From the NCBI GenBank assembly GCA_015698045.1, contig BLAL01000017.1, positions 496,001-560,000 on the forward strand: DNA of 64,000 nt, in the 5' to 3' direction. The position numbers were made by a program, and so were the translations under genes. This document shows positions 1-10,818 of the stretch, one piece after another. Every line of letters begins with the position of its first letter. Within the stretch, counting starts at the first letter, position 1. A model generated the notes under the pieces. That model saw only the letters and a list, made by a program, of their open reading frames with translations, searched no databases and was not told the origin of the DNA. The DNA comes from Rhizophagus clarus. Lineage: Eukaryota; Glomeromycota; Glomeromycetes; Glomerales; Glomeraceae.

Positions 1-1780
1 TTTTTTTTGTATTTTAGCGAAATGTTAGTAATGTTTCACTTTTCTTCTTTTTTAGGTCCGGAACTCCATTTTGAGGCGGACTACTTCAAGTAAAAAAAAA
101 AATGTTTTTTTTTGTATTTTAGCAAAACGTTAGTAACATTTTACTTTTTTTCTTTTTTTTAGGTCCCAGAACTCCATTTCAAGGCAGACCACTTTAAGAG
201 AAAAAAAAATTCATTTTTTTTTGTATTTTAGCAAAACGTTAGTAACATTTTACTTTTCTTCTTTTTTTTTAGGTCTGGAACTCCATTCGAGGCAGACTAT
301 ATGATATTTTGAAGGTAAAATATCTTTGAAAATTATTATTTTTTTTTGTTTTATTTAAACAAACATTACTAATGTTTGTTTTTTTTATTTTTTAGGTTCA
401 GAAGTCCTTTATAGGCAGACTACTGTAAGTAAAAAAAATAAAATAATTTTTTTTTACTTTTATTTCAACAAACGTTAACTAATGTTCATTTTCTTTCTTT
501 TTTAAGTCTGGAAGAAGTGGACTGAGTTATTTCAAAAGTAAAAAAACTTTGAAATAAATTTTTTTTTTTATATATTTTTATTTTACGAAACATTACTAAT
601 GTTTCATTTCATTTTTTAGATCCAGAATTCTAATTCGAAGCGGACTGTAGTATTTCGAAGATAAAGAAACTTTGAAATATCTTTTTTTTATTATTTCAAC
701 GAATGTTAACTAACATTCATTTTCTTTCTTTTTTAAGTCTGGAACTCCTTTAGGGGCGGGCTATGATATTTCGAAGGTATAATATCTTTGAAAATTATTA
801 TTTTTTTTTTGTTTTTTTAAATAAACGTTACTAATGTTCATTTTTTTTTATTTGTTAAGTCCAGAACTCCTTTAGAGGCAGACTATGATATTTCGAAGGT
901 ATAATATCTTTGAAAATTTTTACTTTTTTTTTTATTTTATTTTAACGAACGTTACTAACATTTGTTTTTTTATTTTTTTAGATCTAGACGTTCCATTTCG
1001 AAGACTAGACTCTATTCGAAGGTAAGGCCTTCGATTTATTTTTTTTGTTTTTATTTAACGAATGTTAATGAATGTTTATTAACGTCCATTTTTTCTTTTT
1101 TAGATCTAGTAACCATTTTTGAAGACTATTTTAAAGGTAAGACCTTCAAAAAAAAATTTAATTTTTTTGTTTAACAAACATTGCTAACGTTTGATATTTT
1201 TTATTTTTTTAGGTTCAGATGAAGCCCAGACTCCATTCAAAGGTAATTCATCACTTTCAAATTTCTTTTTACTTCTATTATAATGAACGTTACTAACGTT
1301 TGATTTTTTCTTTCTTTTTAGATCCTGGACGTTAAAATACTGTACATCTCTTGAAGGTACCTTTAATTTTTAGGTTTTTTTATTCAATGAACATTTATTA
1401 ACGTTCTTTATTTTTTTATTCTTTCTTTTGTAGGTCCGCGGTTGGATTCCTAGAAGAAATTTCGAAGGTAGAACTTTGAAATTTGTTTAATTTCCTTTTT
1501 AATGAGACATTTTATTAATGCTTATTTTTATAGGTCTGGGGCTTCCTGAAACGTTACAAAACTTCAAAGGTGTTTTACGAAGTTCCTTTTACTATTTTTT
1601 TGAAATTTCTTAATAAAACATTTGCTAACATTTCATTTATTTTATTTCTTGTAGGTTTACGGCTTCTGGACGAAGATTTCAAAGGTATTTATCTTCAAAA
1701 TTATTTCATTTTTTTTATTTAAACGAAAAGTCAGCTAATATTTCACTTTTCTTTTATTATAGGTCTATAGTTTTCTTTAA
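1..1780 (+). repeat. Tandem array of about 16 microexon/intron-like units
   Basis: Diverged units of about 105-120 bp run head to tail and are cut by the left edge. Each has a T-rich stretch, a palindrome such as GAAACATTACTAATGTTTC, a pyrimidine tract, TTTTAG or TTTAAG, a 29-42 nt exon-like core often starting GTCTGGAACTCC or similar, and then GTAAAA, GTATAA, GTAAGG or GTAGAA. By these signals the cores lie at 56-89, 273-314, 507-537, 738-776, 860-898, 982-1021, 1104-1136, 1213-1242, 1322-1356, 1434-1467, 1534-1569, 1655-1684 and from 1763. The units near 198 and 660 lack a GT donor. The lengths are not all multiples of three. It could be a microexon-rich gene, an amplified exon-intron unit, or a satellite that mimics introns. 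Confidence 0.85.
1534..1780 (+). CDS. Possible 3'-terminal microexons of a gene running in from the left
   Basis: Joining cores 1534-1569 and 1655-1684 to the core starting at 1763 gives one open frame: VWGFLKRYKTSK, then VYGFWTKISK, then VYSFL and a TAA at 1778-1780. Both junctions use AG/GT borders and phase-0 introns. Upstream cores 738-776 and 860-898 are each 13 codons and also open, ending DISK. However, core 1322-1356 carries a stop in the phase needed to continue, so a single frame through the whole array fails without exon skipping. No similarity to a known protein is claimed. Confidence 0.28.
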
Positions 1781-2044
1781 GAGTGATAATATTTTCACGT
1801 TTTGACGTGTTTTGTTAGATCGAAAAAGTTAAAAGTTGTTTATTGGAATTGAACCAACTGGAACAATGTCCAAACTATTAACAACAACATAATTTAAACG
1901 TCAGTAAAGAAAAGAAAAGGGGACTTTTTAATTAGTGCATTTAGTTAGCAAATAGGATAGTTTAATATATGTACTTTTAAATTTGTAAATATCTTTAATT
2001 AATAAATTAATATTAGTTAATATTAAAGTTAAAATACTGCCTAA

Positions 2045-2330
2045 TTGTAAATTTGCATTAGTGTTTTTGAAAAATTTCGCAGGTTTTTTTGTGCTTGCAG
2101 ATCTGTGCAAAAATCCATGAAATTTTTCAGTGCTGCGCATCAGCATGTTCTCAGATCTGCGCAGAATTGGATTCCGCAGAATTGTGCAGATCTGCAGACC
2201 AAAATTTTTCCCGATAGAAACCACTCTAATACTGAAACTGGTCAGTACAGTTCAGTAATTACCAAAACTGATCAGAGCCCTAATGGCACAGTATTGTAAT
2301 ACTGATAGGATGGTTTCTTCCCCCACACCA
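2045..2330. repeat. Inverted-repeat-rich, GC-richer segment (possible MITE)
   Basis: Motifs such as GCAGATCTG, TCTGCGCAGAA and TTGTGCAGATCTGCAG recur in both orientations between 2090 and 2200. From about 2214 to 2325 the segment starts GATAGAAACCACTCTAATACTG and ends with an approximate reverse complement, CAGTATTGTAATACTGATAGG followed by ATGGTTTC. This looks like a small element with imperfect terminal inverted repeats. No target duplication was resolved, and overlapping open frames on both strands look accidental. Confidence 0.35.
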
Positions 2331-2745
2331 GCTTGATAAGATTACTTAAAGTATTTAACTATTTTTTTGACATTTTGAGATTACATTTTTTACAAATAAT
2401 ATCTTATAAATATCAATTAAAAACAAATTTACATAATGAGCAATACATCTGATAAGTAATATATGCTTGTAATGTGTATAAATTGTTTTTTGATAGCAGT
2501 ACATGCAGATGCATGGTTTAATGTAATTATAGCAAAATTTCTGTACTTACATTAGTGATTACCTTGTTTAGCTGATTACAAAAAAATTTGCAGTATGAAA
2601 ATTTGCAGAAAGATCTTTTATGCAATATATAATCTCTTTTGATCAGGCGTCATAATTACAAACATATATAATAATTGGTCTGAAATTTTATCTAGCTGTT
2701 AAAACCTATTAAATAATAATAATTACTGATTAGCAGATTAGTTTT
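2331..2745. other. AT-rich spacer, nothing recognised
   Basis: No supported open frame, RNA gene or clear repeat seen. It lies between the small inverted-repeat segment and a decayed hAT-like transposase. Confidence 0.5.
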
Positions 2746-3353
2746 TTAAAAGATTATTTTTTTATTTTTATTATCTAATATTAAATTTTTTGTTCTTTTT
2801 AATTCAATACACTGATCAATTATAATATTAGCTAATTCTTCATATAAAAAATTTTTTGAAAGTGTAATTGTACATGGAGTATCATATCCTAAACACAAAC
2901 TTTTAACCATATCAATAAAAAATGGGTGTTTAACAAAATAAAAGGCAACTCCATAATAAATAAAAAATTTTGCAACTATATGATTACAAATTTGCTTTTT
3001 AAATAGTTCAATTGTATTTGATTTGATATACTTAATGATTGATTGTTGATATTCTACTTTTCTTTTTTTAGTTAATACTTCTAATTGATTCTTCCCACAT
3101 GTTTTAATTATAAACAAAAATTTTTTCTTGACATCATAAGGTACTTTATGATAGCTAAGTACTAAATGTGTTTCCATATTATTTAGTTTATCATGTATTT
3201 GAATCTATAGATAATATTTATATTTGCAACCTTGATGTTATTTTTTTCTTTTTTCAAAAATTATAAAAAAATTCCATACTTCTTTTGATTTTTGATCTGG
3301 TTTGGAAATTGGCTTTTTTGGTAAAAAAGATATTGGATTTTTACTTTCATTCA
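2746..3353 (-). pseudogene. Decayed hAT-like transposase, N-terminal part
   Basis: A 143-codon minus-strand frame (2746-3177) contains KHPFFIDMVKSLCLGYDTP followed by CTITLSKNFLYEELANIII. This resembles the stretch after the BED finger in hAT transposases (FxxML..L.PGY..PSR.TLS..LLD.E). Upstream, in other frames, a start near 3353 gives MNESKNPISFLPKKPISKPD followed by KEVWNFF, matching the proline/lysine leader and first Trp/Phe of a BED finger. The Cys/His part of the finger is lost and the frame is broken. The catalytic DDE and C-terminal dimerisation regions are absent. Relic, not a functional gene. Confidence 0.55.
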
Positions 3354-5132
3354 TGATTTATTCTATCAAAAAAAAAAAAAAACAGAAGATAAAAAAAAAC
3401 TTGTAAACTACAAAACTTTGTATAAAATATAGAATATGTAAATGTAGTATGATGATGTTATTGGCGTAAATCATTTTGACAATTTGGCAATTTAGTAATT
3501 TTGACTAATTACAACTATAAAAATACAATACAGCTAATATAGCATTATGTTAAAAAAAATTTCATACCAAAATTAATTATAGCATATTTTTATAGACGCA
3601 ATACTAAAACTATAATTAATTTGCAAAGAAGTATAATGCATGGTAAGATCATCAAAATCAGACAGCTAGTTGCAAAGTTATAGTTTGCTAAATTTTTAAA
3701 TATAATTTAGCCAAAATTTATGTTAATTCTAGCCAAATATTTTTGTAATATAAAATTAAATACAGAATCTGAATTTAAATATGGAATTCAGATCTTTACT
3801 AATAAATTATTAAGAATTACAGAATTATGAAATTATATAATTTCATAATACAAAAATAATTTCAAATACAAGTATAATTTATAGTAATCAGAAAATTATT
3901 TTTATATAAGAATAAATCTAATTGTAGCAATCTGTTACAAATATTATTTGTAACAACCTAATTGACACATTTTTATTGGTCAGTTTAAATCACATGATAT
4001 TACACAAATTCAAAAAAAGAAATTTTTATTCTCCAGAAAAAATGGAATTTTTTATTACACAAGATTACACTGGCTTCCAAAAAAAAAAATTTCACTTGGT
4101 GAAAAATGGTTTTTGTTGAATAAATCAAAAATGATATTCAAAATCATCTCTGTTATTCTAAGTAAACTTGCTGAGGAGGCAAAAATATATTTATTATAAT
4201 ATTTTTTAAAAGTTTATATAATATAAACTTTTTTATAATTTTTTTTTTAAGGTTATTACAAATAATATTTGTAACAGGTTGTTATAAATACATTTATTCT
4301 TTATATAATATCTGAGTAAAATTAGATTCATTAAATAATAAAATCAATAGAAAATGAAATTTTTTATTAGATGAAAAAGGAAGTATTATGCATAAAAGAA
4401 GGAGGTACTGCAATCAATTTTATTTTAAAAAATATAAATTTATTAGTAAATAATACTATTTAAATTTTTTATTATACTATTACTATTATTTTTATCATTT
4501 TTCTTTTTTTTTTTTTAAAAAAAAAAATTTAATTTTTTCTTTTATTACTATTATAAAAAAATTAGTTTAATAATTTAAAAGATTAAAATTAAAAAAAATA
4601 AAAATTATTGCCTATTATGAATAATTAATTTAAGTCTATTACTTTATTATTTAATTATGCAAATTCTTTTTAATTGAGAGAATTTAAAATTTTATTATCA
4701 TTTTATTATAAAAACCTTTGATTTAAAAAAAAAACTTTATGTATATATATAGTATTTTATAATATCCTTAATTACGATAATGATTATAATAGAATTAAAA
4801 AAATAATGTGATATATTTATTATTCACAAGTACGAGTAAGTAAAGTTTTTTTTAGAAATATATTACAAACATTCAAAAACAATGAATGAGTTGTCAAAAA
4901 TGAATGGAATTTATATATACAGTATATACAGTATATACTCATAAAAATATAACAAAAAACTTTTTAAAAAAATATATATACAGTACTAATATCTTCAATC
5001 TCACAAAGTCCATTTTACCATTATACTTTTGAAGGAAATAATTTTCTTACAATGCCGGAACCTTCGGCTCTATACAATTTTAAATTAAATTAAAATCTTA
5101 CGTAGTAAATAAGAATAATCACTAGATTTACA
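3354..5132. other. AT-rich intergenic region with one MITE-like element
   Basis: No convincing coding sequence. It contains the element at 3923-4287, an internal AT palindrome near 4208-4233, and long A/T runs. The right end should hold the 3' flank of the minus-strand TBC1D31-like gene; a GC-richer patch near 5050-5075 could be an alternative last exon of that gene. Confidence 0.6.
3923..4287. mobile_element. MITE-like element with self-palindromic terminal inverted repeats
   Basis: About 40 bp at 3923-3962 reappears as a reverse complement at 4247-4287. Both contain TTACAAATA and TATTTGTAA arms around one base, so each end is itself a near-perfect 23-bp palindrome and can fold alone. The 365-bp interior is AT-rich without an open frame. 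Target duplication not resolved. Type of transposase unknown. Confidence 0.6.
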
Positions 5133-8100
5133 TCATTCTCCAACATACCTTTTCTTCATAATTTCTTTTTCTTGCTCCAGAATCCAATTTCTTATGTCAT
5201 CTTGTTGATTTCTATGATAAGTTAAACCAGCATTGTAATCTAATTTATATTCCTTCCCATTTTTTGATAAAGGTTTATATCTACCTATTTCAAATCTTGG
5301 TGATATAGACAATGGCGTCTCTTTTTCTAATTTATGAGATATTTCAAGAACTTTAGAAATATTTATGGTATTTGCTCGAGTAAAGAAGTCCTAAATGAAA
5401 CAAAATACGTTAAACACATGGTAGCATATAAGTAAATTATTACAATTATCTGAACAGAATAATATTGTGACTTACCAAAACCTGTCTCTTACTAGTCATT
5501 CCAAATAAAACATCTCTTGCTATCAATATATAAGCAATTAAAAAAAAGTACATAAATGATGGTTCTTCATTTGATAATAAATGATCCCATAATTCTAACC
5601 AATCTTCTCTCGTTAGTATTCTTGCAAAACTCCATTTAATCATTGTCCAGGCACAATCCTAACGTCAAAATAATCTATCTTTAATAACTAGATAAAAGTA
5701 AACAAAATATAGGCATATATATAATATTACCTGAATTTTTATATTACAAGAGATTAAATGAGTATACAAATCGTTGTCCCAATATTCCAATAATACGTTT
5801 ATAACGTTCATAATTTTGGTCGAAGGATTTGGAAATTCGTCCCAATAATGTTGATACCAATTAACTACATACAAGGATAGCAATGTAAAACGTTAAATAA
5901 TTCTTTCAAGCTAAATAAATCTCAAAGTTCTAACGTAACTTACATAATACACTTAGAATTATTTCAAACGACAAAGTTTCGTTTATATCAGATAACAATT
6001 CCACGAATGGATATACCATGTGAAGTATCCATTCAATTATCATTCGTCGATCATATCCTAGTCTAATCAACGATGATAAAAACCTGCCAAGAATTGAAGC
6101 CAAATTCTGTAAATCAAATGCAATTCGTATAAAATACATAACTTGGATAAACTTGGAAGGACTCTTAACTGTTCCAATAAACTTATAATCTTTCGTTGTC
6201 TAGAATCACTCGGCTTCAGATTTTTTGACAATGAAGTCTTAATGGCGGGATCTACACCTTTACTAGTTATTTCTTTGAAAGCTTGTTGGTTTTGAGGAAT
6301 ATCTAGTAATGTACGCCATATGCGTATTCTATTATCATTTTATTTTTAAAAAATATTAATTTATATGAAAAAAAAAAAGAAAAAAAATATCGGTGAGATA
6401 TTTACCTATACTTATCAGGGTATCTTCCTAATTGATGTAGTTTTTCAATCAATCTCTCTCTTCTCTCTTCCCTTGAAGCAGAAGATAATCCCTAAAAAAT
6501 AAAATTATTTATCCAATACCTCAAATAGGTCTAGATGGAAACATTGACAAACCTGCAAATTTATAGATTCCATAGAGGATATTGAAGACCTCCTTGAATT
6601 AGTAGATATCGATTCTAAAAAAAAATTATGTTATTATCTATAAATATAATCTGATAAGCCTCCCTAATTATATCCATTATACCTTGGAGAACTGGAGCAG
6701 TCATTGGAATAGTCACTGGAGATACATTAATTGATTTGATTGACTCTTCTCTTACTTTTGGATCTTTTTTTACAATAGGCTCCTGGTCTAGAAACAATTC
6801 GGAGATTTCTTCCTCATCAGAAGCGGCTCTGAGAGAAGAAAGATTAAAATTAAGTGAAGACGGTATTCGGAACTCGGTGTATTTTGATGGATGTATGCTT
6901 TTCGAAATGGAAAAATCATAATATTGGTGTTGAAGCTTAAAATAAACGAAAAAAAAAAACATATATTTGCATAAAAATAATTGTATAAAGTCATGATATA
7001 AGGATTATTAAATCGAGATATATATATATATATATATATATACTTACAGTATCAGATATTAGAACTTCCAAATCCCATATCTTTAAGATTGCTTTTTCTT
7101 CAATTGAATTTGTTACGATAAATTTTCCATCGGGAGAGATCTCAAAAAATTTAATCTATTATAAAATACAATTCGTTCTAAACATTTAGTAGATGATTAA
7201 TTATAATCACAGCTAATTAACAAAAGATTCTTACGGGATGTTGAACGTTAAGATGATAAATTTGAGAATTGTTCTGGAAAATGTCAATAATAAGAAGTCG
7301 CCCATCTGATGAAGAAACTAAAAGATCCTATACAAAATAGTTCAAAATAAATATATGTGACAAAATTTTATAAAACAATGCGAAGTTACGTTATACTTAC
7401 CGCATCATCGTGAATCAGTTCAAGTTTTGTAATTTCGCCTTCAATTATAGATTTAAAACTTATATTTCGAATCAAATTTTTCGTATTAAAATCCCAAACA
7501 AGTATAGTTTTCCTATTAGATAAAACATTATTAATTAATTACACGTTCACCCTTAACCGATTCCACCTCTGACGATAAAAACAGTGCCACTTACTTGCCA
7601 GCAACTAAGATTATTCTACCGTCTTTCGAAATTGTTGTTATTCTACATGCATGATCAAACGTATTACTGAAACTTAATAATTGATCCGATATTTGTGTTG
7701 GAGTAGCTAACTTCCATAATAAATCAAAAGATCCGCTATCCCAAATACATATTGACTCATCAAAAAAACTTGTAATAATATATTCTCCTTGTGGCGAGAA
7801 TGTAGCCTAAACGATATGAGAATCATTATGAATATAAGCTCGATTCTATAATTCATTTATTCTAAAATACATACACGTCTTAAAGGGACACCTTCTTTGG
7901 TATGACTTAATACTTTTTGTTTGGACCAATCAGCCATATCCCATAATATCGCTTCTGACTCTGCACTAGTAATAACCCAATGTTGTTTCGGATGCATTGA
8001 TATCCAATTAACTGGATTTCGATGACTTCTAGCCTCAGCAATAAGTTGACGAGTATCTATTTTAAAGTAATTATTGACAATTAGAAAATAATTTGAAAAT

Positions 8101-8797
8101 ACAGAAAACATAAAAACATCTTGTTACTTACCAATATTATAACATCTTATGGAATTATCAGTAAATGCCACAACTAATTCACTTCTAACTAAAGGAGTAA
8201 ATGCAATATAAGAAACCGCTATACCTAATCGAGCAACCTGCCAAAACCTGTGATCTTAGTTATTTTAATTTTAATTCGAATAAATTATAAAATGAAATCA
8301 AACTTGATTTAACTAACTTATTAGAACCAAAATCAAAAGACACGACACGTCCACGTTGATCAGCTGCAGCCATTAATAGTGTTCCATTAACCGCTTCTTC
8401 TAACATACTTGGGCCATCATGAAATCCCGATGGGAATCCATTTCCACTTTGATTTGTTGGAGCAAAGCAAAAACATCCAAACGCGACGGGTCGATTATAA
8501 GACCTTTTATCTTGATTTTTTCGAGGTCGAAGAGCATTTATAATATTTAATAATAATCTTTATTTTACAATAAAAGATATAATTAATTATGTCTCGGATA
8601 TACATTTTAGGATTAGCAAACAATAAAACACCTTACCCATATTCATTTTCAACATCCTCTTCACCTTCAGGTTCCTCTTCAATTAATACTTCAGTTTCAT
8701 GATTACCCTTTTGAGTTTGTTTTTTCTTTTCCTCAGTTTTTTCCCAAATTTGACCCGACTTAACTCCAGCGATAAATATATCGGAAATATTTACCAT
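5133..8797 (-). CDS. TBC1D31/WDR67-like protein: N-terminal WD40 repeats plus C-terminal TBC domain
   Basis: Spliced gene of about fifteen exons. It starts at the ATG at 8797 (MVNISDIFIAGVKSGQIWEK); the first exon ends at 8637 before GTAAGG. WD-type pieces include ELVVAFTDNSIRCYNI (about 8150) and HPKQHWVITSAESEAILWDM (about 7980), then other blades down to about 7050. After a Ser/Glu-rich linker comes a TBC-type region: IRIWRTLLDIPQNQQAF, YPFVELLSDINETLSFE, WYQHYWDEFPNPSTKIM, LTREDWLELWDHLLSNEEPS and DFFTRANTINISKVL. Order and motifs match animal TBC1D31, a centriolar-satellite protein. The TBC region lacks a clear IxxDxxR/YxQ dual finger, so GAP activity is doubtful. The protein ends shortly after EIMKKR (TGA at 5133-5135), where the animal protein continues into a long coiled coil. 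An alternative splice after KK could use a short exon near 5070 instead. Family confident, exon borders approximate. Confidence 0.85.
7018..7042. repeat. (AT)n microsatellite in an intron
   Basis: A run of about twelve AT dinucleotides inside an intron of the TBC1D31-like gene. Confidence 0.85.
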
Positions 8798-10818
8798 TTT
8801 TAATTTTTATTGCAATATTTCTACTTGCTAGACAAAAATGTTTTAGTTTTAACCGAAGAGTGGATACTAGAGTGGATCGATCGAATTTTTAAAAAGTGTT
8901 ACAAATGTAGTTAGATCAACATGTGATTTGACACGACAATCACAACACGGTTTGTTTTTCGAAAATTCGAAGATTTGATACTTCCCGTGTATTTTTATTT
9001 TGTTCGTTTACGTTTAAATAATAATGACTCAGTACATATTAAAAATAACAACCTTTTCTCTTCATTCTTTTCACTCCCTCCTTTTTCATCTATACATAAA
9101 ATCATACTTTAAATGAAATTTGGTTATGTTACGTCAGTATGTACATAGTACATCGATGCAATTTAATAGAATCTGGAGCCAGAATAATACAACTAAAAAC
9201 ACAAATTAGTCCATCTAGTGCTTATAGGGATGAACAGATTTGGAACATCTTTACTCAACTTTTGTTCTTAACAACCATCATTTTGTTTTAATCTCAACAT
9301 TTCTGTTAATATAAACCGGTTTCAACAGGTGTAGTTTATACGTGATATTAGGAGAAACAGTTTTATGTTATGCATCTGACCAGATATTTCTGCAACACTT
9401 ACAAATACGTATTGCTAATGTTATGATAGTATATTATTATAATTCATAAAGAAAAATCTTGTGATTGATATATATATATTGTATTATCATATATAAATCT
9501 TTGCAAGTAATTAATTTATAAAAAGAAAGTTTTAAATTCTTGCTGATGATGTTATGAGATCTCTTTTTTTGAAAAAAATAAAATATTGTAAAGAATAAAG
9601 AAGCACTTATGGATTTCCAATTCTTCCAATTCCAATGATACTTCCAATTCCAATAAAAAGTTACCAATACCCATAGAAATATATAACTTTTATATTTAGT
9701 GAGAATTGGAAGTACATTTGGCCTCCAATGCCCATCACTGCTTATTTGTTCTTCATGCTGCAAAACAACACGTTCTTTCTTTTCGTCGATCTTAATGGTT
9801 AGTAATGTTATGACTGTTGCATTTATTGTCCAAGGCGTTGGATTAAAAATAACTGGTAAATTCAGTGACTAAAATACTATCAACTTGAGATTAAACTTGT
9901 TTCAGAAGTTAAATGAGATTAAATCTAATTAAAGAATTTGGCACAACAATTACAACTCTTGTGTAAAAGATATAAAATTATTTCATTATCAGTAAAAGCA
10001 ATTAACGAAAATACACCACTTAAGCATAGTATTTGACGGATTAAAGGCTAACGGAATTATTCCAATCAATTCCACATCTTTGGTATGAACAAGAAAGGTT
10101 AATTTCATATAATTTGATATATAATATATTTAAAATCTCTCATTTAACGGTTCTTTCTTTTTCTTGTAACATCCATAATTAAATAATTATTTTTCGCGCT
10201 GCTGTATGTAAGATTTCCTTTAGTGAGGTGTATCGTGCAAATCAAAAGGACGATTGCTAAAAAACAAACAGTAATTATGTAATAATACATTCATGTTAAA
10301 TATTTATAGCCTCGTAATCCAATTGGATGTACCCAACAAATGTACTGTTAACGATTTATTGAATTATTATACAATGAGTAATCATTTTTTTGTTATTAAA
10401 AATTAAAATTATGACAATCGAGTGCATTATAATTTTTGTAAGAATTTATATAATAAAAATATTAAACGAAATTATAAAATATTTTTACCCTATTTTTTTC
10501 TGTTAATCTACCGTATGTTGATGGAGATATAATATGAATTGTTGAAACTCACTAGTCGTTACCTTATCATTTATTGCATTATTGTTTAGCTTCCCTAAAA
10601 ACAATCGTAATTATGCACCAATGAATTACACAGTTTTGTCGTATAATTTCATGAAACCTCTTCGACTAGTTATGAGAAAATTTTAATATAATAAATAAAA
10701 AATGAAAATTTATTTATTTTTTAAAATAAACTATTTTTATTTGGTTTATCATTTTTAAATTTTTTTTCTTTTTTTCAGTTTTCATCTAAAATCTTTTACA
10801 TATACAATATTTATGATT
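8798..10818. other. Intergenic region; promoter side of the TBC1D31-like gene
   Basis: Two kilobases without a convincing gene. 8798-9060 should contain the minus-strand promoter of the WD40-TBC gene. A 108-codon minus frame at 9437-9763 is rich in Trp/Asn because the DNA repeats TTCCAATTCCAAT-like units, so I do not call it. The right end should hold the 3' flank of the GTPase gene. Confidence 0.6.

Noticed and set aside
1..1780. CRISPR-like reading of the tandem array
   Set aside because: Repeats are diverged and T-rich, spacers are not unique sequences, and the host is a eukaryote; splice-signal layout explains the pattern better.
1928..2299. Overlapping frames of 98 and 64 codons
   Set aside because: They lie on opposite strands over inverted repeats and look accidental.
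9437..9763. Minus-strand 108-codon frame with Trp/Asn repeats
   Set aside because: Created by short TTCCAATTCCAAT repeats; no splice partners, no family, AT-rich tail.
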